From: MW101C3 sp943367595
Lineage (GTDB): Bacteria > Cyanobacteriota > Cyanobacteriia > PCC-6307 > Cyanobiaceae
DNA length: 12,534 nt
Assembly: GCA_943367595.1 (NCBI GenBank)
Contig: CALRJS020000052.1
Location: forward strand, 1 to 12,534
Direction of reading: 5' to 3'
The notes under the pieces were generated by a model. The model searched no databases and was not told where the DNA came from. It saw only the letters and a program-made list of their open reading frames with translations. Below are positions 6,787 through 12,534 of the stretch, piece after piece. The position numbers and the translations under genes were made by a program. Within the stretch, counting starts at the first letter, position 1, and the number at the start of each line of letters is the position of its first letter.

Positions 6787-7150
6787 GGCCGTCGCCTGGA
6801 GATGATGGTCGGCAGCTCAGTGATGGCTGGCCAAGCGGATCGGTGGTCGGCAGTCTGTCGGCCGCTGCCGCTCTTGTCGGCGGCTCTCTGGTGGCTGATG
6901 GCTCTGGAGCTGGTCGCTGGCTGCTGGTTGGTCGTTGATGGTTGGTCGTTGGTCGTTTCTTGCCGGTTGACGATTGTCATGCCGGTGCCGGTGCCGTTCT
7001 GCGGTGAGCGGCTGGCGGTGGCTGGCTGCTGGCAGTTTCTGACTGGTGGTTGATGGATGGTGGCTGATGGTTAGTGGTTAATGGCCGGTGGTTGATGGCT
7101 CGTGTTTGCTGGCTGCATGCCTGTTGCCGGTTGCCGGGCCGGTCGCCTGT
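6787..7150. repeat. G/T-rich 7/14-nt tandem repeat tract
   Basis: The plus strand is strongly G+T rich and falls into heptamers in one register from about 6787 to 7143. The clearest part is 7046-7101, four 14-nt units such as GTGGTTGATGGATG (7046) and GTGGCTGATGGTTA (7060), consensus roughly GTGGYTGATGGNYN. Another dense patch is 6927-6954, with GTTGGTC three times and GTTGATG. Short frames on both strands cross the region but translate only to repeat-derived low complexity. No gene is supported between 6787 and 7316. Confidence 0.65.
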
Positions 7151-7261
7151 TTGCACTGAGTGGCTGGCAGTTGGCCGCCTGCAGCTGGTAAACCCCCGAA
7201 ACGGCAGTGGAGCCAACAATCTCGGGTCGGATATCCGAACACCCCAACGACGGCACGCCAG

Positions 7262-7292
7262 CTGTCAAGCCACCGCCATCTTTCGTTACGAT
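7262..7292 (+). promoter_or_regulatory. Possible promoter of the hli gene
   Basis: TACGAT at 7287-7292 resembles a -10 element and CTGTCA at 7262-7267 a weak -35, with a 19-nt spacer. This would give a leader of about 18 nt before ATG 7317. GTTACG at 7286-7290 overlaps the -10 and resembles half of an HLR1 (RpaB-binding) site, but no second half is visible. Confidence 0.3.
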
Positions 7293-7316
7293 CAGGCCTG
7301 TCATTGAGCTTGCGTC

Positions 7317-7463
7317 ATGGCTGACTCCACCTCCCCCCGCTTCGGCTTCGTCAACTTCGCGGAAACCTGGAATGGCCGCCTGGCCATGCTGGGCTTCGTG
7401 ATCGGCCTGGCCACCGAAGTGCTCACCGGCCAGGGAATTCTCTCCCAGATCGGCCTCGGCTGA
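7317..7463 (+). CDS. hli: High-light-inducible protein (Hli/Scp), one-helix CAB-family
   Basis: A 48-residue protein with the conserved chlorophyll-a/b-binding-like helix ETWNGRLAMLGFVIGLATE at 16-34, including the Glu and Asn/Arg residues (ExxNGR) that bind chlorophyll and lock paired helices together. The tail TGQGILSQIGLG is typical of cyanobacterial Hli proteins. These thylakoid proteins bind chlorophyll and carotenoid, dissipate excess energy, and act in photosystem II assembly and high-light stress. The ATG at 7317 gives the normal short N-terminus. It is flanked upstream by the G/T-rich repeat tract and downstream by a strong hairpin, so it is probably transcribed alone. Confidence 0.93.
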   Translation: MADSTSPRFGFVNFAETWNGRLAMLGFVIGLATEVLTGQGILSQIGLG

Positions 7464-7486
7464 TTTCCTGCCTACAACACCCCATT

Positions 7487-7518
7487 GGCCCCATCGCTTC
7501 CTCAGGAGTGGTGGGGCC
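7487..7518 (+). terminator. Strong hairpin terminator after the hli gene
   Basis: A 14-bp stem (7487-7500 with 7505-7518, including a few G-T pairs) closed by the tetraloop CTCA lies 24 nt past the hli stop. Its outer arms are GGCCCCA and TGGGGCC. It is followed by CGTTCTCTTG, a partial T-rich tail. The position and stability fit an intrinsic terminator or a 3'-end stabiliser of the hli mRNA. Confidence 0.6.
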
Positions 7519-7612
7519 CGTTCTCTTGACGTTTCACGGGCGGCCTGTCCACTGGGCCACCACCACGTCGGCCAATCGGCAAGACTGAGCTTTCCGTGCC
7601 GACGTTGCTCGC

Positions 7613-7789
7613 ATGGCCCCCTTCTACGTCAAGAACCGACGCGATGGATCTCGCCTGTTGAGCACTGCTTTGGTGGTGTGCGCTGCGGGATTGGTGCGTT
7701 TCGATCACCCGAGCGGCCGAGCCATCTTCATGGTGGCCGCCGCCGTCAGTCTCTACTGGGGCTTCTGCTACGGCCGTCTTGAACGCTGA
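7613..7789 (+). CDS. Small membrane protein preceding xseA, 58 aa
   Basis: ATG 7613 to TGA 7787-7789. It begins MAPFYVKNRRDGSRL, then has two hydrophobic segments, LLSTALVVCAAGLV (15-28) and AIFMVAAAVSLYWGF (37-51), and ends CYGRLER. Both termini and the loop are basic. I know no function for it. It overlaps the start of xseA by 11 nt, so it is likely the first gene of the exonuclease VII operon and translationally coupled to it. GC-rich codon use and the membrane-protein layout support a real gene. Confidence 0.6.
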   Translation: MAPFYVKNRRDGSRLLSTALVVCAAGLVRFDHPSGRAIFMVAAAVSLYWGFCYGRLER

Positions 7790-8978
7790 TTCCGCCACCG
7801 GTGTTCTCACCCGCTTCAGCGTCTCCGAACTCAACGGGGCGATTGGCACCTTGATTGAGCGGGGCTTCGCGCCACGCTTCCTGCTGGAAGCCACCGTTTC
7901 CCGGCCTCAGCTCAAGAAGGGTCACCTCTGGCTCACGCTGATGGACGAAGAGGCCTCCATTGCCGGCGTGGTGTGGGCCTCTCAGTTGTCGCGGCTGAGC
8001 TTTCGCCCCGGCGATGGGGATGGTGTCACGGTGGTGGGGAAGCTCAATTTCTGGGCGGCACGGGCCAGTCTCTGCGTGCAGGTTCTCGACGTCCGGCCAA
8101 GCCTCAGCAGCGTGCTGCGGCGTTTTGAGCGGGTCCGCGACGCACTGGAACCGTCCGGGATCTTCAGTGCCGCCCGCAAACGTCCCCTCCCCGCTCTCCC
8201 CGAGGCGATTGCGTTGCTCACCAGCGTGCCCAGCGCAGCGCTCGCCGACATGCTTCGCGCCGCACGAGAACGATGGCCGGCCACCCGGATCGTGGTTCTG
8301 CCGATCCCTGTGCAGGGGGGCGTGGAGGACGAGATCTGTCGTGCCGTTGCCGCTGCGGGCCGGCACGCCGCCGCCCTCGGCCTCGAGGCGCTGGTGCTAG
8401 CCCGTGGCGGGGGCAGCCGTGAAGACCTCTCCGTCTTCGACGGTGAACGACTCGCCGAGGCTCTGGCGATGTGCCCTTTGCCCGTCATCACCGGTCTGGG
8501 CCATGAGAGCGACACCACCATCGCCGACCTCGTGGCTGACTACCGGGCCGCCACACCCACTGCTGCGCTGGTGGCCCTGCTACCCGACCGCACTGCTGCC
8601 CTCCAGCGCCTCCGCTCGCTCAGGTCGCAACTGGGCGGTGAATTGCGCTGGCGGCTGCAGAGCCGGCGCCAGAACCTGCTTGCCCTGGCGGCCCAACGCG
8701 GCCGTTGCCATCCCTCCCGGATCCTGCAGCACCGTCGCCAACGGCTTGAGCAGCTGGAGGACCTGCGCGAAGCCCTCTCGCCGCAACGGCTGCTGCGCCG
8801 GGGCTTCTGTCTGGCCCGTGGTATGGACGGTCAGCTCGTGCGTTCGCTCGCTCAGGTGGACATCGGCCAGCACCTGCAGCTGCAATGGTCCGATGGGCTG
8901 GCGGGCGTTCAGGTCACCGACACCGACCCCACCGGCGAAGCCGCAGTGGGCCCTTTCGTCATCTTGCCCTCTTCATGA
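7779..8978 (+). CDS. xseA: Exodeoxyribonuclease VII large subunit
   Basis: A 399-residue catalytic subunit of exonuclease VII, which degrades single-stranded DNA from both ends into oligonucleotides during repair. The N-terminal OB-fold domain (about 13-105) contains FSVSELNGAI and GHLWLTLMDEEA. The nuclease domain carries ARGGGSREDL (208-217) and GHESDTTIADLVADYR followed by AATPTAA (241-263), the family's active-site signatures. A helical C-terminal region (about 270-340), rich in Leu, Arg and Gln, would bind XseB. The likely start is TTG at 7779; no ATG or GTG lies in a suitable place before the OB fold. The stop overlaps the xseB start as ATGA. Confidence 0.95.
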   Translation: MNADSATGVLTRFSVSELNGAIGTLIERGFAPRFLLEATVSRPQLKKGHLWLTLMDEEASIAGVVWASQLSRLSFRPGDGDGVTVVGKLNFWAARASLCVQVLDVRPSLSSVLRRFERVRDALEPSGIFSAARKRPLPALPEAIALLTSVPSAALADMLRAARERWPATRIVVLPIPVQGGVEDEICRAVAAAGRHAAALGLEALVLARGGGSREDLSVFDGERLAEALAMCPLPVITGLGHESDTTIADLVADYRAATPTAALVALLPDRTAALQRLRSLRSQLGGELRWRLQSRRQNLLALAAQRGRCHPSRILQHRRQRLEQLEDLREALSPQRLLRRGFCLARGMDGQLVRSLAQVDIGQHLQLQWSDGLAGVQVTDTDPTGEAAVGPFVILPSS

Positions 8979-9289
8979 CCACACGGAAAAGCAAGTCAGC
9001 GGCCAAAGCCACCGCCGTTGGCACGGATGCCAGCGTTCCACCCACCTGGGCCGCGGAGATCGCCGAACTCACGTACAGCCAAGCCCTCACAGCCCTGGAG
9101 CTGGCGCTGGCCCAGCTGCAGTCGGAGGATCTTGAGGTGGAGAAAATGGCTGAGCTGTATCAGCGGGCCCTCGCCTACGGCAACCGCTGCGAAGCCGTGC
9201 TGCAGCAGGTGGAACAAGAGGTCGTGCAGCTTGAAGTCAGCGCAGGCGATCAGGCCACCACCACCCCATTCACTGAGATGCAGTCATGA
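8975..9289 (+). CDS. xseB: Exodeoxyribonuclease VII small subunit
   Basis: A 104-residue regulatory subunit. The core (about 33-70), with LTYSQALTALELALAQLQ and then LEVEKMAELYQRAL, is the helical hairpin that in the family coats the XseA stalk. It is slightly longer than usual because of a basic, Ala-rich N-terminal lead (MTTRKSKSAAKAT). ATG 8975 overlaps the xseA stop (ATGA) and is preferred over an open extension back to 8885, which is xseA shadow. Its own stop overlaps the next gene's ATG in the same way. Confidence 0.9.
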   Translation: MTTRKSKSAAKATAVGTDASVPPTWAAEIAELTYSQALTALELALAQLQSEDLEVEKMAELYQRALAYGNRCEAVLQQVEQEVVQLEVSAGDQATTTPFTEMQS

Positions 9290-9702
9290 CAACGCCAGAA
9301 CGTTCAGAACGGGCAGCCTTCGTTCCGCTCACAGGGGCCCCCTCCCATTCACATCGTCTTCAGTGGCTCTATCTGGCGTTGGCAGTTGCGGGAGCCGTCT
9401 TGCCCTGGCTAGCCAATCTGGAGTTCATCCAGCTCAGTGACAGCGCTTTCGATCTGGGCCTGTTCCTCCGCCTTGCCAATGCCAATCCGGCAGCACAGTC
9501 TCTTTCGCGTGATCTTTTCATCGGCGCCTCAGCCGTCACCATCTGGATGGTGGCTGAAGCCCGCCGACTGGAAGTGAAGGGCCTCACGATCTGCCTGCTG
9601 TGCTGCGTGACGCTGGCCTTCGCCTGCGGTGCTCCTCTATTCCTGTTCCTGCGCGAGCGGCGCTTGCAGGAGCTCGAGCAATCCAACGCAGCCAGCGGCT
9701 AA
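9286..9702 (+). CDS. DUF2834-like membrane protein
   Basis: A 138-residue integral membrane protein with a soluble N-terminus of about 27 residues and three or four predicted helices: about 28-45 (WLYLALAVAGAVLPWLA), 76-92 (DLFIGASAVTIWMV) and 100-121 (LTICLLCCVTLAFACGAPLF). Between helices 1 and 2 lies the loop FDLGLFLRLANANP; the pattern 'LFLRxLxANP...DL...AVxxWM' and the final PLFLFLRERRLQ are what I associate with cyanobacterial DUF2834. Function is unknown. It is coupled to xseB through an ATGA overlap, so it is the last gene of the xse unit. Confidence 0.75.
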   Translation: MTTPERSERAAFVPLTGAPSHSHRLQWLYLALAVAGAVLPWLANLEFIQLSDSAFDLGLFLRLANANPAAQSLSRDLFIGASAVTIWMVAEARRLEVKGLTICLLCCVTLAFACGAPLFLFLRERRLQELEQSNAASG

Positions 9703-9735
9703 CAGGCTGCCGAAACACGTTTCGGCCCTCCTGTT
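9701..9735 (+). terminator. Extended hairpin at the end of the xse operon
   Basis: GCCGAAA (9709-9715) and TTTCGGC (9720-9726) form a perfect 7-bp stem with loop CACG. Outer arms AACAGG (9701-9706) and CCTGTT (9730-9735) extend it. The hairpin begins within the stop codon of the DUF2834-like gene. The following TGTTG is a poor U-run, so it may act as a 3'-end stabiliser or a weak terminator. Confidence 0.5.
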
Positions 9736-10023
9736 GCCGACCCGTGATGCTCAACAGAGAGGCAAGGCCACCCGTATCTCAGCGAGGCATTGGTCATTCA
9801 GGGGCCAAGCAGGACACCGATTGCCAAAAGCTCAGCACGATCACCCAGGCGTCCGCAGAGAGTTTCCGCGGCCGCCCCAAGCGGGAGGAATCACTGTCAG
9901 CGTCGTGATGGCCCGGGGCGAGCAATGCTGGCGATCATTGGAATACCACTGCTAACAGCAATGTCAGCTCCAATAATTCCAAGTTCAACAGTGTCAGCAG
10001 AGACAGCCCGTGGGCACATCGTC
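9736..10023. other. Non-coding or decayed sequence after the xse operon
   Basis: No intact gene is supported here. From 9909 one plus-strand frame is open and turns Asn/Ser-rich at about 9954-9995 (NSNVSSNNSKFNSVS), then the reading frame appears to shift before the repeats starting at 10024. Base composition looks lower in GC than the surrounding genes. It may be the upstream part of the same degraded repeat-protein gene described next. Confidence 0.35.
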
Positions 10024-10290
10024 AATGTCGGGAGCTGTGGCGATGTTGGCAGCTTTGGCGGTGCGGCCAATGCAGGCAGCCCTTACCGCCTTGCTTGAAG
10101 CCGGCGATACAGACGAAGCAGTCGGCCCTGACTGCCTTGCTGATGCACACAGTTCAGTCAATCCAGTAGCCATGGCTGTCTTGCTGTTGCCGATGGCTCA
10201 GACAATGCACTCGGCCATGGGTGCTTTACCGATGCAGACAAAACAAGCGTTGCAGGCGCTGTTAGTCGCCTTAAGCTCAGCCGATGTGGA
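10024..10290 (+). pseudogene. Decayed 42-nt/14-residue repeat region, YadA-head-like
   Basis: Related units of 42-47 nt start near 10072, 10118, 10160, 10207 and 10249, with a core such as CTGCCTTGCTGATGC (10132). Units at 10118 and 10207 agree at roughly two thirds of positions. Where a unit is exactly 42 nt it translates to 14 residues: AVGPDCLADAHSSV (10118) and ALGHGCFTDADKTS (10207). The 'A-x-G-x-x-x-x-x-A-x-x-x-S' pattern resembles head repeats of trimeric autotransporter adhesins. Units of 46 and 47 nt shift the frame, so no continuous protein exists. A gene remnant is the simplest reading; DNA-level repeats without coding history are the alternative. Nothing else is seen between 10291 and 10455. 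Confidence 0.35.
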
Positions 10291-10455
10291 GTGGGATATC
10301 CTTTCCGCCATATCCATAGAGTCACCCCCCAGGAATAGCATTGACCAGACACAACTCAACGCAGAGAGGCTGCTTGCAAGAAAAGACAGATGCTACCTTG
10401 GTGGGCTCAATCACTTCAGAACACGATCAACACCAACGGTGACAGCGGTTCTGGA

Positions 10456-10959
10456 TCATTCCGGCGGTGGGGTGTCACTGATTGTCCTGGAGGCAACGTC
10501 AATGGTCACATCGCTTGCCTCCAGTTCCGATCCGGTCGTGCGGCTCACCTTGTCACTCTCCATATCGTCATCGACTTGGATGAAAAGTGAACGATTAAAC
10601 AGAGAGTGGCTGAACAACGATTCAGCAGAAAAGGGTTCTCGCCGCAATCCGGCATCCATTGGCGCTTGGGATTGCCAATCGGTACTGCGATCATGTGGTC
10701 CATCGAGATCAAGCCGAGAACCGCATGCCGGGCACTCCTTCACCGACAGGGTGGTGAGCCCACAAGTGGGGCAGGTGCGCACGCGACTGCTGAGGATTCT
10801 CCACGCCAGCCACCCACCACCGGCCAGCAAAAATGGCAGGAGCACGATCACTAGGGTCAGGCCACCCAATAGATCGAGGATCAGCCGTCCAGCAGGTCCG
10901 GGAGCCAGGAGCAGCAGAGCACCCAACAGAATCCAGATCCAGGGAATGCGACGCTCCAT
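10456..10959 (-). CDS. Membrane-anchored zinc-ribbon protein
   Basis: A 167-residue protein. Residues 6-23 and 27-56 form two membrane segments (WIWILLGALLLLAPG; LTLVIVLLPFLLAGGGW). A single zinc ribbon follows, with Cys63, Cys66, Cys76 and Cys79 in TCPTCG and ECPACGS, the usual CxxC-x9-CxxC spacing. The C-terminal half is hydrophilic, with repeated Ser-Leu-Phe (ESLFSHSLFNRSLF, 113-126) and an acidic, Thr-rich end (VTIDVASRTI). I know of similar cyanobacterial hypotheticals but no established function. The ATG at 10959 overlaps the stop of the preceding gene by one base, so it is the third gene of the yihY-like unit. Its 3' end abuts the decayed repeat region. Confidence 0.75.
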   Translation of the reverse strand: MERRIPWIWILLGALLLLAPGPAGRLILDLLGGLTLVIVLLPFLLAGGGWLAWRILSSRVRTCPTCGLTTLSVKECPACGSRLDLDGPHDRSTDWQSQAPMDAGLRREPFSAESLFSHSLFNRSLFIQVDDDMESDKVSRTTGSELEASDVTIDVASRTISDTPPPE

Positions 10960-11219
10960 CAGCGGTGGAAGCGAGGGTCACTTTCGATCCACCGCTCTAG
11001 AGCCGCTAGCCCTTCAATGCCAGCCCAGCTGAAAAGCACGACGCCCGCCAAGAAGCAAAGGAGAAGTCCAGCCCCCAGCAGCACAGGCACCAAGGCGAGG
11101 CTGAGCAAACCGATCAAGACGATGGACCCTACCCCTGCAGCAAGCAACAATATGCTGGTGGGAAGTGGTCGGAGAGAGAGACCTGTTCGGGCCACGCTTT
11201 GGCTCCTAACTACCATCAT
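10959..11219 (-). CDS. Small two-helix membrane protein, 86 aa
   Basis: I recognise no family. Residues 22-45 (SILLLAAGVGSIVLIGLLSL) and 46-66 (PVLLGAGLLLCFLAGVVLF) are two adjacent membrane helices, with a basic N-terminus (VVRSQSVARTG) and a charged C-terminus (ALERWIESDPRFHR). The ATG at 11219 overlaps the stop of the YihY-like gene as ATGA and a second ATG follows at 11216. Its stop overlaps the start of the zinc-ribbon gene. This double overlap indicates one co-translated unit and makes the ORF credible despite its short length. Confidence 0.7.
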   Translation of the reverse strand: MMVVRSQSVARTGLSLRPLPTSILLLAAGVGSIVLIGLLSLALVPVLLGAGLLLCFLAGVVLFSWAGIEGLAALERWIESDPRFHR

Positions 11220-12181
11220 CTTGGCGCGAGTGGAGCAGCACGGTCAGCCGAATAGAGGTGTGGATCGCCCCCACTGCGCCGCCGGCCCAGCACCACGCTC
11301 CATGCGATTCCGTAATAAAAGATCAAACCCTGCAGCCAGACCCACAGAGTCAGTACGAGCACACCACTGATCACGCCATAGGCCTGAAAGCGGGTCCCTA
11401 GGGAAACAAGACTACGGCCCACCGCCAGGTTCAAGAGCAACTGCACCACTCCGATCAACAATGCGGCCGGCACCAGAGGACGCCAAGGCGTGACCCCGGA
11501 CGGCAACACGCGCAAAAGCAGAAGTGCCACCAACACGGAGATGAGCAACGAGCCCAGCAGGTTCAACACGGTGGGATCAGGCAGAAAAACCTGGATCAAC
11601 CAGGAGAAGTGTGAATCAAACAGGGAACGCCAAGTCTCCGTTCCCATTGACCGGAGGTTCGTGGTGAGCTGATCAACCACCAGCAGCAGTCCGACTGAAC
11701 CAACGAACCCGAAGGCCTTGAGGCGTTGCCAGACAAAGCGACGCACAGCAACCAAAGGATGTGGCTGTGCGTGTGAAGCAAACGAAGAAAAGGCAGAATG
11801 ATCGCCCCACAACCGATCAGCCCCTCGCTGCAGCGTGAGATAAGCATTGCTGGAGGTGAGCAACAGCATCCCCAACCCAAACCAACCAGCACTGGCTCTC
11901 GCTGTTTGCAGCTTCAGCAGAGTGGTACGAATCAGTGGCAAAGAAGCTTCGGGGAAAAACTGGGCAGACCAGCTCATGATCTGCTCAGTCAGACCATCCT
12001 CTCTGCCAAGGATGCCACTGGCGGTGGAGAGCACGATCAGCAACACCGGAAAGATAGATTGGAGTGTGTGATACGCAAAGGCCGCACTCAGATCAATGCA
12101 GTCATAACGATCCCAGAGCCGATAAGCCCTCCAACCAGTCAAAAAGAGTCTTTTCGCTCCCTGCGGAAGCCGGATAGTCAC
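11216..12181 (-). CDS. YihY/BrkB-family inner-membrane protein
   Basis: A 321-residue polytopic membrane protein of the YihY/BrkB family, formerly misnamed ribonuclease BN. The hallmark N-terminal part is present: DLSAAFAYHTLQSIFPVLLI (about 30-49), where the family has 'AAxAYxxxxSLxPxLL'. Further segments are at about 98-115 (GWFGLGMLLLTSSNAYLTL), 157-172, 208-226, 237-252 and 277-312 (GVISGVLVLTLWVWLQGLI, then FYYGIAWSVVLGRR). The function is not firmly established; transport roles have been proposed. GTG 12181 is the only start before an in-frame TAA about 27 nt upstream. It is the first gene of the three-gene unit. Confidence 0.88.
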   Translation of the reverse strand: MTIRLPQGAKRLFLTGWRAYRLWDRYDCIDLSAAFAYHTLQSIFPVLLIVLSTASGILGREDGLTEQIMSWSAQFFPEASLPLIRTTLLKLQTARASAGWFGLGMLLLTSSNAYLTLQRGADRLWGDHSAFSSFASHAQPHPLVAVRRFVWQRLKAFGFVGSVGLLLVVDQLTTNLRSMGTETWRSLFDSHFSWLIQVFLPDPTVLNLLGSLLISVLVALLLLRVLPSGVTPWRPLVPAALLIGVVQLLLNLAVGRSLVSLGTRFQAYGVISGVLVLTLWVWLQGLIFYYGIAWSVVLGRRRSGGDPHLYSADRAAPLAPR

Positions 12182-12417
12182 AGGATCGATACGTTCAGCC
12201 CCTGTACTTTAAGCAGCAAACGCCGTTGCACCTGCCTCAACTCGGTTTAGGCAAATCAGGCGTGGGCGCAAGAAGGGCCCACTCACCTTTCCTGCTCCGC
12301 ACAGAGACATAGGCCACCACCACAGCCGTTCATAGGCAAGGGGATACCAGCGGGGTCAAGCTGGATGAGCGGGAAGGGCATAGCTACCCAATCACAACCT
12401 GTGGCATTGCAATCGCG
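12182..12417. other. Intergenic region upstream of the YihY-like operon
   Basis: No gene is supported. The minus strand must carry the promoter for the YihY-like unit, but I see only weak -10-like sequence (TAAAGT, complement near 12204) and no convincing -35. GTGGGC (12262-12267) and GCCCAC (12277-12282) form a 6-bp stem with a 9-nt loop that could end a transcript entering from the right on the minus strand. Confidence 0.3.
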
Positions 12418-12534
12418 TCATTCACGCACGTGGGCTTTCGGGCATCCTGACACCAAGGTCGTCCTCGTAATCTTCACCACCTGATCCCCCGTGATTCCTC
12501 CTTGATTCACCCTACGAGCCATCGGCGACCAATC
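12418..12534 (-). CDS. Possible C-terminal fragment of an unknown protein (runs off window)
   Basis: A minus-strand frame is open from the window edge at 12534 to a TGA at 12418-12420. It contains an ATG at 12522 and the stretch MARRVNQGGITGDQVVKI, ending CPKAHVRE. It is basic with two Cys residues absent of any motif I recognise. A purine-rich AAGGAGG lies inside it at about 12497-12503 (minus strand). Without the upstream sequence it could be a gene end, a 34-codon ORF or chance. Confidence 0.18.
   Translation of the reverse strand, partial: DWSPMARRVNQGGITGDQVVKITRTTLVSGCPKAHVRE

Noticed and set aside
6787..7316. Several 77-83 codon frames on both strands
   Set aside because: All are translations of the G/T-rich heptamer repeat (Asn/His/Gln/Pro or Trp/Leu/Val strings) with no recognisable protein features.
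10010..11032. Plus-strand frame of 340 codons
   Set aside because: Its second half is antisense to the zinc-ribbon and two-helix membrane genes, and its first half crosses the frame-shifted repeat region. It has no domain and no periodicity in that single frame.
12182..12534. tRNA or small RNA gene
   Set aside because: No T-arm GGTTCRANYCC-like motif or cloverleaf pairing is seen on either strand. Only one short stem was found.

Overview
The window reads as chromosomal DNA of a GC-rich picocyanobacterium of the Synechococcus/Cyanobium type. The evidence is a 48-residue high-light-inducible (Hli) protein, two cyanobacterial small-protein families (DUF2973-like and DUF2834-like), a HhoA/HhoB-type secreted protease, and compact operons with overlapping stop/start codons and almost no Shine-Dalgarno sequences. 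By eye I found no copy of the HIP1 octamer GCGATCGC, which fits the picocyanobacterial lineage. No rRNA, tRNA or CRISPR array is visible.

Layout. 1-73 (-): 5' end of an IS1595-type transposase gene running out of the window, with a perfect cyanobacterial LexA-box match just upstream. 285-1430 (-): HtrA-family protease. 1595-2570 (+): a tiny membrane ORF, a DUF2973-like protein and an unrecognised conserved-looking protein. 2723-5486 (+): a 34-residue hydrophobic ORF, then the helicase HrpB. 5623-6381 (-): a HAD-IIB sugar-phosphate-phosphatase-like enzyme. 7317-7463 (+): Hli protein followed by a strong hairpin. 7613-9702 (+): a tightly coupled unit of small ORF, xseA, xseB and a DUF2834-like membrane protein, so exonuclease VII is made with two uncharacterised membrane proteins. 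9703-10455: no intact gene. 12181 down to 10456 (-): a three-gene unit with overlapping ends, encoding a YihY/BrkB membrane protein, a small two-helix membrane protein and a membrane-anchored zinc-ribbon protein. 12182-12534: mostly non-coding.

The most unusual material is in the intergenic spaces. Around the HAD phosphatase lie three different periodic tracts: seven 14-nt units at 5504-5601, about 26 units of 15 nt at 6394-6783 that keep one plus-strand frame open, and a G/T-rich 7/14-nt tract at 6787-7150. A fourth repeat at about 10024-10290 has units of roughly 42 nt. Read across frame breaks it gives a 14-residue pattern like the head repeats of YadA-type adhesins, suggesting a decayed surface-protein gene. 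All periods were read by eye, without computation.
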